From: Aquipluma nitroreducens
Lineage (GTDB): Bacteria > Bacteroidota > Bacteroidia > Bacteroidales > Prolixibacteraceae
Assembly (NCBI RefSeq): GCF_009689585.1
Contig: NZ_AP018694.1
Span: 5,199,501-5,263,500 of the forward strand
Direction: 5' to 3'
DNA: 64,000 nt
Shown here: positions 1-8,992 of the stretch, piece after piece
How the letters are laid out: every line of letters starts with the position of its first letter
Position numbering within the stretch: position 1 is the stretch's first letter
The notes under the pieces: generated by a model
Database searches by the model: none
The model's input: the letters and a program-made list of their open reading frames with translations, nothing else
Told to the model about the DNA's origin: nothing
Made by a program: the position numbers and the translations under genes

Positions 1-1085
1 CAATGGCATTTGTGGGCAATACTAAGCACACTGTTCCTTTCATGCTTCGCGAGACACATCTTTTTGAATCCATCCCGGCAGCCTATATCAAAGGGGCTTT
101 CCTCGATCGTATTCATCTTTATATTCCAGGATGGGAAGTCAATATCCTAAAGGAAAGTGTATTCTCTAAAGAGTTTGGGTTCATTGTTGATTATTTGGCT
201 GAAATTCTGAAGCAGTTCCGGAAGTACGACTATACCAATCAGGTTGATCAGTATGTGGACTTTGATCCATCCTATACAGGCAGGGACAAATTGGCCATCC
301 GGAAAACATTCTCAGGTCTGGTAAAGCTAATATACCCCAATAAGCATATGAGCGAAAAGGAAGCACTCGAACTGATTGATTTTGCAGTAGAAGGCAGGAA
401 AAGAGTCAAGGATCAGCTTTACGTGATTGACGAAACCTTTAAAGATTCTCCTGTTGAATTCAGCTACAAAATCAATTCATCCAACAAAAAAATAAAGATA
501 GAAACGCTTGAGAAGTTAAATGGAGAAATTTTTGATGGTGCTGCAGAAATCACTCCGACTGAAGATCCGGATAAATCAACAGTCAAGGCTGAAATAATTG
601 CACCAGGACTTAAGGAGAAAGAAATCATTATCAGGGATAATCAAAAAGGAATCTCCTATAAAAAACTATTTGCCGAGTATCTTAAAGGTGCAACTGAAAT
701 TACATTGACTGATCCATACATCAGACATCCACATCAATTCCGTAATTTGTTAGAATTCTGTTCGATCCTTATTCAAAATAAAAAGAAAGAGGAGGAAATC
801 AGTTTGCACGTTGTCTCATGGAACGACGTAGAATATACGCCCATATCAACTGCCAACTTTGATGAAATTACGGAATCTTTGAGGGATTCAGGAATCATCT
901 TCACCTACGAATTTCAGGATTTACATGATCGCAGCATTGTAGCCAATAATGGTTGGAAAATAAAACTTGGTCGCGGACTTGATATTTTCGAGAAGCCTGC
1001 CTTTCGTTTTGATATCTCGGAAGTGATGCAGGAACAACGGCAATGCCGAAATTGCGAGATAACGTATATTCGGCAAATTGACTGA
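1..1085 (+). CDS. BrxL-like AAA+ protein with MITD1-type C-terminal domain (5' partial)
   Basis: Only the 3' part is in the window; the frame is open to the left edge, so the ATG at position 3 is probably internal. The first ~155 residues match the region of BREX BrxL (Lon-related AAA+ protein) after the ATPase core, with FLDRIHLYIPGWE, GFIVDYLAEIL and the RKTFSGLVKLIYP segment. In known BrxL proteins a Lon-type protease domain follows. Here, after an acidic linker, residues ~215-358 instead resemble the MIT C-terminal (MITD1, phospholipase D-like fold) domain: GISYKKLFAEYL, ITLTDPYIR, LHDRSIVANNGWKIKLGRGL. No Lon Ser-Lys dyad is visible. BrxL drives host/phage discrimination in BREX; the MITD1 domain binds membranes in eukaryotes. 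The role here is inferred only. It converges with the minus-strand module ending at 1139. Confidence 0.8.
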   Translation, partial: MAFVGNTKHTVPFMLRETHLFESIPAAYIKGAFLDRIHLYIPGWEVNILKESVFSKEFGFIVDYLAEILKQFRKYDYTNQVDQYVDFDPSYTGRDKLAIRKTFSGLVKLIYPNKHMSEKEALELIDFAVEGRKRVKDQLYVIDETFKDSPVEFSYKINSSNKKIKIETLEKLNGEIFDGAAEITPTEDPDKSTVKAEIIAPGLKEKEIIIRDNQKGISYKKLFAEYLKGATEITLTDPYIRHPHQFRNLLEFCSILIQNKKKEEEISLHVVSWNDVEYTPISTANFDEITESLRDSGIIFTYEFQDLHDRSIVANNGWKIKLGRGLDIFEKPAFRFDISEVMQEQRQCRNCEITYIRQID

Positions 1086-1138
1086 GATCAAAAAAAGAAA
1101 AATTGTTAGCAATCCCCTATTATTATTGAATTGGACAG

Positions 1139-1687
1139 TTATTTATTGCCTCCATGATTTATCTTATGTTGAACAATAATAAACCCCATTAATATTAATA
1201 TTAATAAACCATATGACAATAGTTTTATCATATTAACCTCCTGCTTTATAAAAATTTGCTCAATAGTTTTTATAATTACATATGACAAAACAGATGTCAG
1301 AAAGATAATTTTTGAATTATTTAATAACTGCATAGTATCTTCTTCTTTTTCTTCTTTAACTGTTCCATCAAAATTACTTCTTATCGTTTTATAATAATAA
1401 TTAAAGAAACCCAAAACAATGAATAGTGGTAGTACAAATAGAAATATCTTTTCTGAAAAAACTAAAACACTACTTTCATTACCGAATTCATCGATGCCAT
1501 ATTTTTTTGCATTTAAAACGATGCCATAAATGCCATAAAAAATAGTTATAATGATAATGATATAAAAGAATACGAGTATCAAGATATTTAAACTATCGGA
1601 TCTTTCATAAATCCAAATTTTAAATTTGACCCATTTACCTTGATCATTTTTCACTTTTAAATTGGGGACGGATTCTTTTTTTGCCAT
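1139..1687 (-). CDS. Four-helix membrane protein of the HATPase/receiver module
   Basis: 182 residues, no family recognised. A basic, soluble N-terminus of about 32 residues is followed by hydrophobic helices near residues 33-55, 76-95, 126-144 and 153-172, with a charged EEKEEDT loop between helices 2 and 3. The start codon lies 16 bp after the receiver gene, so the two are probably co-transcribed as the last genes of the minus-strand operon. A membrane protein at the end of a defence-like operon is often the effector, but nothing in this sequence shows an activity. It is strongly AT-rich, like the rest of the module. Confidence 0.6.
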   Translation of the reverse strand: MAKKESVPNLKVKNDQGKWVKFKIWIYERSDSLNILILVFFYIIIIITIFYGIYGIVLNAKKYGIDEFGNESSVLVFSEKIFLFVLPLFIVLGFFNYYYKTIRSNFDGTVKEEKEEDTMQLLNNSKIIFLTSVLSYVIIKTIEQIFIKQEVNMIKLLSYGLLILILMGFIIVQHKINHGGNK

Positions 1688-1703
1688 TATTATAGTTATT
1701 AAG

Positions 1704-2132
1704 TTATATTCTATATAATGTTTTAATTAATTTAAATATTCCTTCTCCAATGTCCTTGTTACTCCTAACACCTTTCGATAAAAACTTAACTTCTTCAACA
1801 GAATATTTTGAAAGATTGTAGTCCGTAATATCCCCATTAGACATTAAAATAAATTCGTATTTATTACTATTATATTTCTCATCTTCCAAAAACTTTAAAA
1901 ATTTAATACCTAACGACCCATTTTTAAATCTAATATCAACAATAAATAAATCAATAATGTCACCTTTAATTAAATCGCCAAATTTTTCATTCTCAATCTC
2001 ATATACTGTATTTTGCCAATTCTCTGATGTCGGGAGAACTACAATATTGTCTAATCGATACTCTAGAACCTCTTTTACTTTAATGAAGCACGGAAAGTTA
2101 TTCTCCAAAATCATTATATTCATTGGCGTCAT
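1704..2132 (-). CDS. CheY-like receiver domain protein (degenerate acidic pocket)
   Basis: A stand-alone receiver of about 142 residues. Starts at 2132 (ATG) or 2123 (ATG) both overlap the 3' end of the large upstream gene (stop at 2098), which suggests translational coupling; an in-frame TTG lies at 2141. With numbering from 2141, the phosphoacceptor candidate is D69 in DLFIVDIRF, the switch Ser is in ILMSNGD and the conserved Lys is in VKFLSKG. The acidic pair that normally binds Mg in strand 1 is replaced by ENN (ILENN), so phosphorylation may be weak or absent. No output domain is attached. The neighbouring giant protein has histidine-kinase-type ATPase motifs but no clear phospho-accepting His, so this could be a signalling partner or a pseudo-receiver. 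Function unknown. Confidence 0.6.
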   Translation of the reverse strand: MTPMNIMILENNFPCFIKVKEVLEYRLDNIVVLPTSENWQNTVYEIENEKFGDLIKGDIIDLFIVDIRFKNGSLGIKFLKFLEDEKYNSNKYEFILMSNGDITDYNLSKYSVEEVKFLSKGVRSNKDIGEGIFKLIKTLYRI

Positions 2133-5100
2133 TGTCTTCAATTTTAATAATTATAATAAAATTATTGTCTTCATCAATAATTGGATCTAGAAGACTAACA
2201 AAATTGCTTAACCCATTGAAAATTTTCTTACACATGTTCAATCCATTCTTTGTACCTCTATCATTTATATCGACTCTGTTTCTAAAAGACAATTTATTAT
2301 CCTCGAATTCTATTCGAATATTTCTATCCTCAGGTAAGCTGTGATTTTTAATATTTATAACTAACTCTGGGATAACAATATTAAATATAATTTCTGGTAT
2401 TTGGATGTATGGTGAATCAAGAAATTTTATATCATCATCATTAATAAAGATAGGACCTGATAAGCCAATGTATTTGGATTCAAAAAGTAATTTAATAAAT
2501 TTTTTAAAATCAATAAAAGATACTTCTTTTATTTTAGTATCATCTTTGCTCAAATCATAAGCCCCAATTTGACCGCTAATAATTTGTCTAATCAAATCAA
2601 AAATCTCTTCAAATGAACTTTTCTCATTTATTATCTCTTTCCTTAATTGATCATCGAGAGGTGTTCCACTTGCAATAATTCGTTCTAAAATAGATTCTTT
2701 AATATCTTCCAAGATATCACCCAAGTTTGTTAAATGTTCTCTTAATCCATGTTTTAAATCACTCTGGTATTCGTCCCTAGCCTTTGTATTGAGTAATTCT
2801 AAAAAAGTATTATTAGATATCTCGGTCTTAATAAAGTCACTCAGTAATTTTCTCAAAAGCAAAAGTAATCTTAATTTATTTTCATCTAATCTTTTACCTT
2901 TATTTAGTACTATCGTTAAAACAGCTTGTGTATATAGTAGTGGATCTAAATATTGCGCTTCTGAACTCGTCAAGTCAGTAATTCTTATCGCAAGTAATGA
3001 GTATTCTTTTCTTGACGACAACTCGATAATTTCAGAAAATCCTTCGACAATTGAAGATTCAAAAATGTCTTTTCTTATTTGAATTCCACTCTGATTTTTT
3101 AAAATTTCTAGATTAGATAAAAACTCATCATCATTATTATCAACTTTAACATTAAACATTTTTGCCGTCAAAGATTTCTTTAGTTTTTCCTTTGAGTTCA
3201 ATAGAAGCGGTAATTGATCTTTTTTCTTTTTTCTTTTAAATGATTCAAATGTATACAATTGGGTTTCATCTGGTTCAATAAGGTTGCTATAATTAACTGT
3301 TAAAAGTGCCAACTCAGCTTCGGGTCCAACAATATTAGTTATAAAACTAAGAATTATCTTAACCTGTGATTTAATATCATCCTTATTGATAATTTCTCGC
3401 CTACTCCAATTAATTAGCCTGCTCTGCAATTCAATAAATTTATCAAATGAATCTTTACATTCAGCCTCTAACTCTTTAATAATAACAATATATTTTGGAT
3501 CATTTTCATATTTACATAACGTTTTGGAAAATTTTTTTATTTCTATCGGCTTTAAATTATTCGCAGTTTCACGAATCTTAAAATATTCCCAAAATCTTTC
3601 TATTATAGCTGTATTTTCCAGCTTTAGTAATCTCAAATAATGATTAAAGTTTCCATTACCATTATCATTTGGATCATAATCAAATATTTTGATGTTTTTT
3701 TCAAGTTTGATAGCCTTGGTTTCGTGGTCGTTTATCAATTCTTGAATTAGGGCTATCATTTGGTAAATTAACTTTTTAGGAGAAATGTATCCGAATTTGT
3801 CTAATTGTTTTAGCTCGGAAAAACGCTTGTCAAATTGACTTTTGTTCTCATCATAGTCCTCATATAAGGACGGTTTAATATATTTCTTACTTTCCTCTTT
3901 TAATGAAGAGTAACTAATATTATCAGTATAATTATCAAATTCTTTATTTGAGATCAAATGCTTTAATTCTAGTATGTAGTCATATACCAAAACTTTACCA
4001 GGAATGTATTTAGTTGAATCATACAGTCTGATCAATTCTTTGATAATACTCTTGTTATTATTTGAACACGTTTTCTCCAAATTTTCTTTCTCTGCATAAA
4101 TTAAGTTTATAATCTTCTTAAATGATTTGAAAAACTCAGGATGAATAATATAATTGCTCTTGAGCTGAACGGATCTTTTAAGTAGAAATTTTAGTTTTTG
4201 AAATTTTGAAAAATAACTATCTGTATTAACAGAAAAAAGAGAATTAATATTTTCTGAATTTAACTTGTTAATTTCTTCTCGGAGGACTTCCAGCTCTCCA
4301 ATTATCCAATGAAACGAAGAGTCTCTGATTTCTTGATAATATATTAATGGAGTACTACACGTAATTTTTAAAATTATATATTTCAGGTTGTGGGAATATT
4401 TTTCAATAATATCTTGATGGACAATATCACTAGCTAATTCTTTTAATATTTTTTTTTCTAATCGGATTAGTGCTTTTGTATCTTTCTTAAAATAATTATC
4501 AATATCATACTCGTAGATATATTTAGTATTCCCATTAACAGTTGTTATGACTTGTTCAATCTCAAATAATCTATAGAATTGATTTAAAACCAATAATTGA
4601 AATAACTTTTTGTTATTGTGGATTATATAATCTTTAATATTATTGGGAACGTTATAACCGATATTAACTGGTTTTAATTTATTTATTTTATTGAGGAATA
4701 ATACTTTAGTAGAATCTAACGAAGAAGTACTTGCAAGATATTGGTACCTCTTCATTTCTTTTGTCAGTGGAAATTCATTATTGGGTTCTTCAATTGAAGG
4801 GTTGTTGATTTTTGTATAATAGTATAAACGATCCTCTTGCTTCACAAAGGGTAAAATTCCCTTTGGAAGTTTAAGAAGTAAGTTGTCTTCACAGTCAAAT
4901 GACATCCTATTTATTAAAGCAATACAATAATCAATACCTTTATCTGTATTAATTTTATTTCTAATAAACTTGACAATGTAATTTGTTTCTAGAAATGAAT
5001 TAACTGTTGCTAAAACATCATCCACAAATATGACAATATCGGCTTGATGCAACCCATCAGCATACAACGATTCTGCATTTTCAATGTAGTCTTCCTCTAA

Positions 5101-7509
5101 AGAAATAGATAAACAATTCGCTGTATACTCAAAAACATATTCATTAACTAAGTCAATAAAATTTGACTTAGAGCCAGTAACAGGAGAAACTAAAACTACT
5201 TTTTTATATTGTAATAATTCGCTATTAAATACAGTGTCTTTTAGGGTTTTAAGCCAAATTATGATTTGTTCATCGTTATTCTTTACTATTCTACCAGTAG
5301 GTGTAAAATAAAGGTACTTGCTATTTCCTCTTGTAAGATTGCCGTAAAGTAATGACTGCTTTAGATTTAATATCTGCCGCCCAAATTTATTTGGAGATTT
5401 TGTCCTTGGATAACCAAATATTAAGGTTGGACTTATTGATGCTTTGCCTGTTTCAATTAAACACTTTTCATTTGTGATATCAGGAGAATAACATAGAGCG
5501 CAATTATCTGCATTATTCCATTCTGTATAGACCGGAATAAAGTATTTTTGCTTTATTAATTGATTATCAGCATTAAAGGTTTCAACTCTTACAACTTTGT
5601 TTGTTTTATCAATCGAATGCCAGTTATAACCCCCTTTTAGTAATTCATCCTTGTAGATATTATACAATTCAATTGTATCCCCTTCCTTGATACTCTCAAT
5701 ATCTTTACTGGCGATTTCCTCAAAAGTTTCATGGCATTCAGTAGTTAATGATTTGTGTCCAACAAGGATAACATTTAGTGTGGGAGGTATAATAGTAAAA
5801 TTATTTTTATGTCTATAAAGGTTGTTTGATTCAAAAATCTCAACAAGCTGGTTGTTAATTTTGACAGAAGTTGAAAAACTAGAAACGATGGGAACTATAA
5901 TAACAATATTCCTTTTGATTGAAGCAACATCCTTTGAGAGTTTTCCATCCTTATCTATAGTATTATGATTTACAGTAATTTTAAGTTTAGATTCTTTGAT
6001 TTTCTTCTCAAGCATGTTTCTTGTTGAGCTAGTTAAAAAATTAGAATAATCTTCATATCCGATAATTGTTATCTCGTCTTTTCCCTTAATAAGATCGTAG
6101 ATTATATTAGAAAGTAGATAGGACAATGGGATTGTAAAAAAACTATTTTGAAACATCCTCTTTGCATAATAAAAATCACGTATATGTATTTTTGAGCCCA
6201 GCCTGAAATGAGTATTAGCAATCTTATACCCTTTGTTATTTGTTTCTGAATTTCCTAATACATCAAATCTTTTGTTCAATGAGTACTGAACGGATTCTTC
6301 AAATAAGGATAATACTCCTTTCCAGGGATCCTCATTCTTTAATAATAATTCAAAATACATGAGTTTCCCCTCGTTAAAGAGCTTAGATTCATGAGTTATG
6401 TAATTTGTATTAGCGTTGTCGGAATCTTCAATATTTTTTAAAATTCCGTTTCTAAAACTATAATGATGTCTCCAGATATTCTTATTTATTAAATCAAAAT
6501 CTTTCTCCGTTTCTCCTGAAAGTAATGTTGCACCATATCTCTTGTATGATCTGTTATGATCCTCATTATTATATTTATAAGAATAAAATAGCACTCGATT
6601 TTCATTATTCCAAAATTTAAGAAGAGGATTATGCGAGGTACTTCTTCTCAAATCTATTATTTTCCTAACAACATCTACATCAATATTAAAGACAATCAAA
6701 TCACTGAAATACAAACTGATACTTGCAAGTAATCGTACCCATTCACTTTCACCTGCTAATTTTAAATGTGTTGCATCAAGCAAAAAAATACTATTATGCA
6801 AGAAAGTTGGAAGGGCTGAAAATTCCTTAAACAACATTTTAATTCGTTCATATTTTCGTTGAATTGAACTGCTTTGTTCATATGTTTCGGAATATCTATA
6901 TATATATTTATAGTTTTTCGTTTCGCTGAGTACCTCTTTGTAGTTTACAATTTTATACTTATCAAGCATTAAAAATGTATTAAAACTTGGAGTTTCCTTA
7001 GATGGGAGCGTAGGAGGTTCCACACTTAAAATATAACCTTCGTTTCCTCTATTTAGTGGTATTATGCAATTGTATACAGTTCCATATTTTATAAAATTAT
7101 CAAATCCGATTTTTACAGTGGATTTATCCGTTTTTCTATATAAATATACACCTTCATTAAATGAGGAAGTTTTAATAAATCCAGAATAATTTTCTTTTAT
7201 TATATGAGTGAAATAATGCAGTCCATACCGACTTATCAATTTGTTTTGTTGGTGTTCTAAATAAATAAATCTATCAATATTAATTGCGAAGAAATCTTCA
7301 TACTCATAAATCTTTTCAATTATTTCTATATCTTCTTCTAATGATCCACCTAGATAATTCATTAGATCATATTCATTCTCTTTCAGATTATTTACATAGG
7401 TATTTCTTATTGATGTTTTTCCAAAATCAATTACATTCACATCAAGAAAGAAATCGTCTCTAGTTTGTTGTAAATACTCTATTTCCGAGTCGCCTTTAAG
7501 TTCTTTCAA
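2098..7509 (-). CDS. Giant HATPase / phosphoribosyltransferase-like protein (main part)
   Basis: 1803 residues from a TTG at 7509; the same frame is open to 7650 without any ATG, GTG or TTG. That extra stretch encodes the N-box of a GHKL ATPase (ISLGICELAKNIIEHS), and the G1-like box VNVIDFGKTSI follows at residues ~24-34. The TTG start would therefore cut the ATPase domain in two, and the protein is better read as a continuation of the 7632-8336 reading frame. Residues ~478-620 (ITIIGYEDYS, NIVIIVPIVSSFST) and ~700-870 (VVLVSPVTG, then IVIFVDDVLAT near 828) resemble type I phosphoribosyltransferases, the latter with a PRPP-loop-like motif. A long helical region follows. The last 90 residues (ELVINIKNHS at ~1715, GTKNGLNMCKKIF at ~1752) look like a degenerate second HATPase. 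No known family is recognised for the whole protein. It leads an operon with a receiver and a membrane protein. Confidence 0.65.
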   Translation of the reverse strand: MKELKGDSEIEYLQQTRDDFFLDVNVIDFGKTSIRNTYVNNLKENEYDLMNYLGGSLEEDIEIIEKIYEYEDFFAINIDRFIYLEHQQNKLISRYGLHYFTHIIKENYSGFIKTSSFNEGVYLYRKTDKSTVKIGFDNFIKYGTVYNCIIPLNRGNEGYILSVEPPTLPSKETPSFNTFLMLDKYKIVNYKEVLSETKNYKYIYRYSETYEQSSSIQRKYERIKMLFKEFSALPTFLHNSIFLLDATHLKLAGESEWVRLLASISLYFSDLIVFNIDVDVVRKIIDLRRSTSHNPLLKFWNNENRVLFYSYKYNNEDHNRSYKRYGATLLSGETEKDFDLINKNIWRHHYSFRNGILKNIEDSDNANTNYITHESKLFNEGKLMYFELLLKNEDPWKGVLSLFEESVQYSLNKRFDVLGNSETNNKGYKIANTHFRLGSKIHIRDFYYAKRMFQNSFFTIPLSYLLSNIIYDLIKGKDEITIIGYEDYSNFLTSSTRNMLEKKIKESKLKITVNHNTIDKDGKLSKDVASIKRNIVIIVPIVSSFSTSVKINNQLVEIFESNNLYRHKNNFTIIPPTLNVILVGHKSLTTECHETFEEIASKDIESIKEGDTIELYNIYKDELLKGGYNWHSIDKTNKVVRVETFNADNQLIKQKYFIPVYTEWNNADNCALCYSPDITNEKCLIETGKASISPTLIFGYPRTKSPNKFGRQILNLKQSLLYGNLTRGNSKYLYFTPTGRIVKNNDEQIIIWLKTLKDTVFNSELLQYKKVVLVSPVTGSKSNFIDLVNEYVFEYTANCLSISLEEDYIENAESLYADGLHQADIVIFVDDVLATVNSFLETNYIVKFIRNKINTDKGIDYCIALINRMSFDCEDNLLLKLPKGILPFVKQEDRLYYYTKINNPSIEEPNNEFPLTKEMKRYQYLASTSSLDSTKVLFLNKINKLKPVNIGYNVPNNIKDYIIHNNKKLFQLLVLNQFYRLFEIEQVITTVNGNTKYIYEYDIDNYFKKDTKALIRLEKKILKELASDIVHQDIIEKYSHNLKYIILKITCSTPLIYYQEIRDSSFHWIIGELEVLREEINKLNSENINSLFSVNTDSYFSKFQKLKFLLKRSVQLKSNYIIHPEFFKSFKKIINLIYAEKENLEKTCSNNNKSIIKELIRLYDSTKYIPGKVLVYDYILELKHLISNKEFDNYTDNISYSSLKEESKKYIKPSLYEDYDENKSQFDKRFSELKQLDKFGYISPKKLIYQMIALIQELINDHETKAIKLEKNIKIFDYDPNDNGNGNFNHYLRLLKLENTAIIERFWEYFKIRETANNLKPIEIKKFSKTLCKYENDPKYIVIIKELEAECKDSFDKFIELQSRLINWSRREIINKDDIKSQVKIILSFITNIVGPEAELALLTVNYSNLIEPDETQLYTFESFKRKKKKDQLPLLLNSKEKLKKSLTAKMFNVKVDNNDDEFLSNLEILKNQSGIQIRKDIFESSIVEGFSEIIELSSRKEYSLLAIRITDLTSSEAQYLDPLLYTQAVLTIVLNKGKRLDENKLRLLLLLRKLLSDFIKTEISNNTFLELLNTKARDEYQSDLKHGLREHLTNLGDILEDIKESILERIIASGTPLDDQLRKEIINEKSSFEEIFDLIRQIISGQIGAYDLSKDDTKIKEVSFIDFKKFIKLLFESKYIGLSGPIFINDDDIKFLDSPYIQIPEIIFNIVIPELVINIKNHSLPEDRNIRIEFEDNKLSFRNRVDINDRGTKNGLNMCKKIFNGLSNFVSLLDPIIDEDNNFIIIIKIEDNDANEYNDFGE

Positions 7510-7631
7510 TCTTTCCTTACTGTAAAATCTACTAGTTATAACTCCTTTCTTTTCAGTTGAATGCTCGATTATATTTTTGGCTAATTCACATATTCCTAAA
7601 GAGATATCATAAACAAATTTTCTATAATAAT

Positions 7632-7644
7632 TTATTTTTTTCGA
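7632..7644 (-). other. Possible -1 frameshift site (A AAA AAA, then TAA)
   Basis: On the minus strand the 0-frame reads CGA AAA AAA TAA. The A7 run (plus-strand T7 at 7635-7641) places the heptamer A-AAA-AAA exactly in the X-XXY-YYZ phase used for -1 slippage, and the stop follows directly. Slipping back one base joins the 234-residue frame to the large frame, which continues with the HATPase N-box. An indel in the same homopolymer would give the same picture. Confidence 0.5.
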
Positions 7645-8336
7645 TCTCTTTCAATAATCAACTTTTTTTCTGATATGCTTACATTCCTTTTTTCATAAAT
7701 CTCATTAGAAAGTAGAAGATTAAACAAACAAGTTTCAAAAAAACTTAACTTTTTTAAATCAATGGTAAACGTATTACTTATCTCTCCTAACTGCTTTGTT
7801 CTTTCTTCTATATCTTGAGATAATTTGTTAAAATATAAGTCCCATAATTTATTATTCTTATTTGCTTCATGCTTTATTGAAAAATAATTATCAATATCAG
7901 ACTGACTCTCAATTAATAGAGGTGGAATAAATTTTTGGGAATGAGATAATTTATTATCTAATTTTATTGCAATTACTTCTCCCGAATTTCTATTTACATA
8001 ATTTCCATCTAAAAAGATTTTATTGTCCAGCTTTGTGAGGTAATTTAGTTGTTCTAACTGGTCTTTTAAGCTGAATGCTCTATCCGCTGATTCAATATCG
8101 ATAAATGCGAATTGTACCTTATAAGAAGGATAATCTTTTAAGAATAAAGTAATGTAAGAGAGAAAAATAGGATCAATTTCTCCCATTACTTTATTAGGAC
8201 TATTTATTTCTCTTGAGATTTCAACCTTAATTGAATTGAAATTTCTTTTGTCCTCATTCTTATAAAATTCAATAAATTGAGATATTACGTCTATGTTTAT
8301 ATTGTCTTTTATTGAAAAAGTCTTTATCAATTCCAT
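7632..8336 (-). CDS. STAS-like N-terminal part of the giant HATPase protein
   Basis: 234 residues from an ATG at 8336, ending at a TAA immediately after an A7 run. Residues ~50-115 (DPIFLSYITLFL, YKVQFAFIDI, LKDQLEQLNYL) have the rhythm of the STAS-like domain that often precedes a GHKL ATPase in bacterial signalling proteins. Residues ~195-225 form the helix that would lead into the ATPase. The ATPase N-box itself is encoded just beyond the stop, in the -1 frame. I read this as the N-terminus of one protein of about 2,080 residues, separated from the rest either by programmed -1 frameshifting, by an inactivating indel, or by a sequence error. The gene is the first of the minus-strand operon. 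Confidence 0.55.
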   Translation of the reverse strand: MELIKTFSIKDNINIDVISQFIEFYKNEDKRNFNSIKVEISREINSPNKVMGEIDPIFLSYITLFLKDYPSYKVQFAFIDIESADRAFSLKDQLEQLNYLTKLDNKIFLDGNYVNRNSGEVIAIKLDNKLSHSQKFIPPLLIESQSDIDNYFSIKHEANKNNKLWDLYFNKLSQDIEERTKQLGEISNTFTIDLKKLSFFETCLFNLLLSNEIYEKRNVSISEKKLIIERDRKK

Positions 8337-8746
8337 TTTACAGATAAATTAGTTACTAATTTCAACCTTCAAAACTAAAAATGAGAATAGACCATCTATA
8401 GGTCAATAAGCAGAATTGTCTAATTTAACAATTAATACTATATTAACGCAATAAGATTATATGATTTCATCTTATTAGCAAAAATAATCCACTCTGTAAT
8501 TATTATTTTGCTTTCATGCTCCTGTAAAAGCCTTGATGATACATTATTAAATGAAAACAATTTAAATAGCATATTGTCATTTTTATTGCTAAAAACCAAT
8601 TAGTTATTATCCCAACTATTTTGACAAAAAGACTCTTCGTTTCAACCGTGTCGTGTTTATTATTAAATTTATTTTCAATCTATTTATTTTAATTCCTTTT
8701 CCCATCCTTGCTTAATAGATAGGTGATTGTTACACTCAAATTTACA
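8337..8746. other. AT-rich gene-free stretch between module and cargo genes
   Basis: About 410 bp without a supportable gene. It is very AT-rich, like the minus-strand module, and presumably holds that operon's promoter (read leftwards). The composition changes abruptly at about 8747, where the leader repeat begins, which suggests a junction between pieces of different origin. Confidence 0.4.
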
Positions 8747-8933
8747 GCAAAGTTATTGATCGCTTCATGGAACGGTAAAGGGGAACTCGCTTTTCGTGGC
8801 TCGTTTCCTTCGGATGCGTTCAGTTTCATTAATTGCCCATTTCGGGCATGAAACTGACATGCACCCCGTTGACCTAATCCGTGACAGCTCAATGTTGGTA
8901 CGCCAAAAATTTAAGTTTAACGGCGTGCCAGAT
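8747..8933 (+). repeat. Structured leader repeat, copy 1 (upstream of ardC-like gene)
   Basis: About 185 bp that recurs with roughly 88% identity at 10749-10931. It carries the hairpin CAGTTTCAT (8821-8829) / ATGAAACTG (8848-8856) with an inner GCCC/GGGC stem at 8835-8838 and 8844-8847. Differences between the copies leave the stems intact. The core is preserved from GGAACGGTAAAGGGGAACTC through GTGACAGCTCAATG to GGCGTGCCAGAT. It ends 60 bp before the ArdC-like start codon. It probably acts as a promoter plus 5' leader shared by cargo genes of the element; no protein is encoded. Confidence 0.7.
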
Positions 8934-8992
8934 ATTTCCTTAGTTAAAATGTAGGGAGCCAAAACAAGTCCGAAAGGCATCGGCACTTTCCC

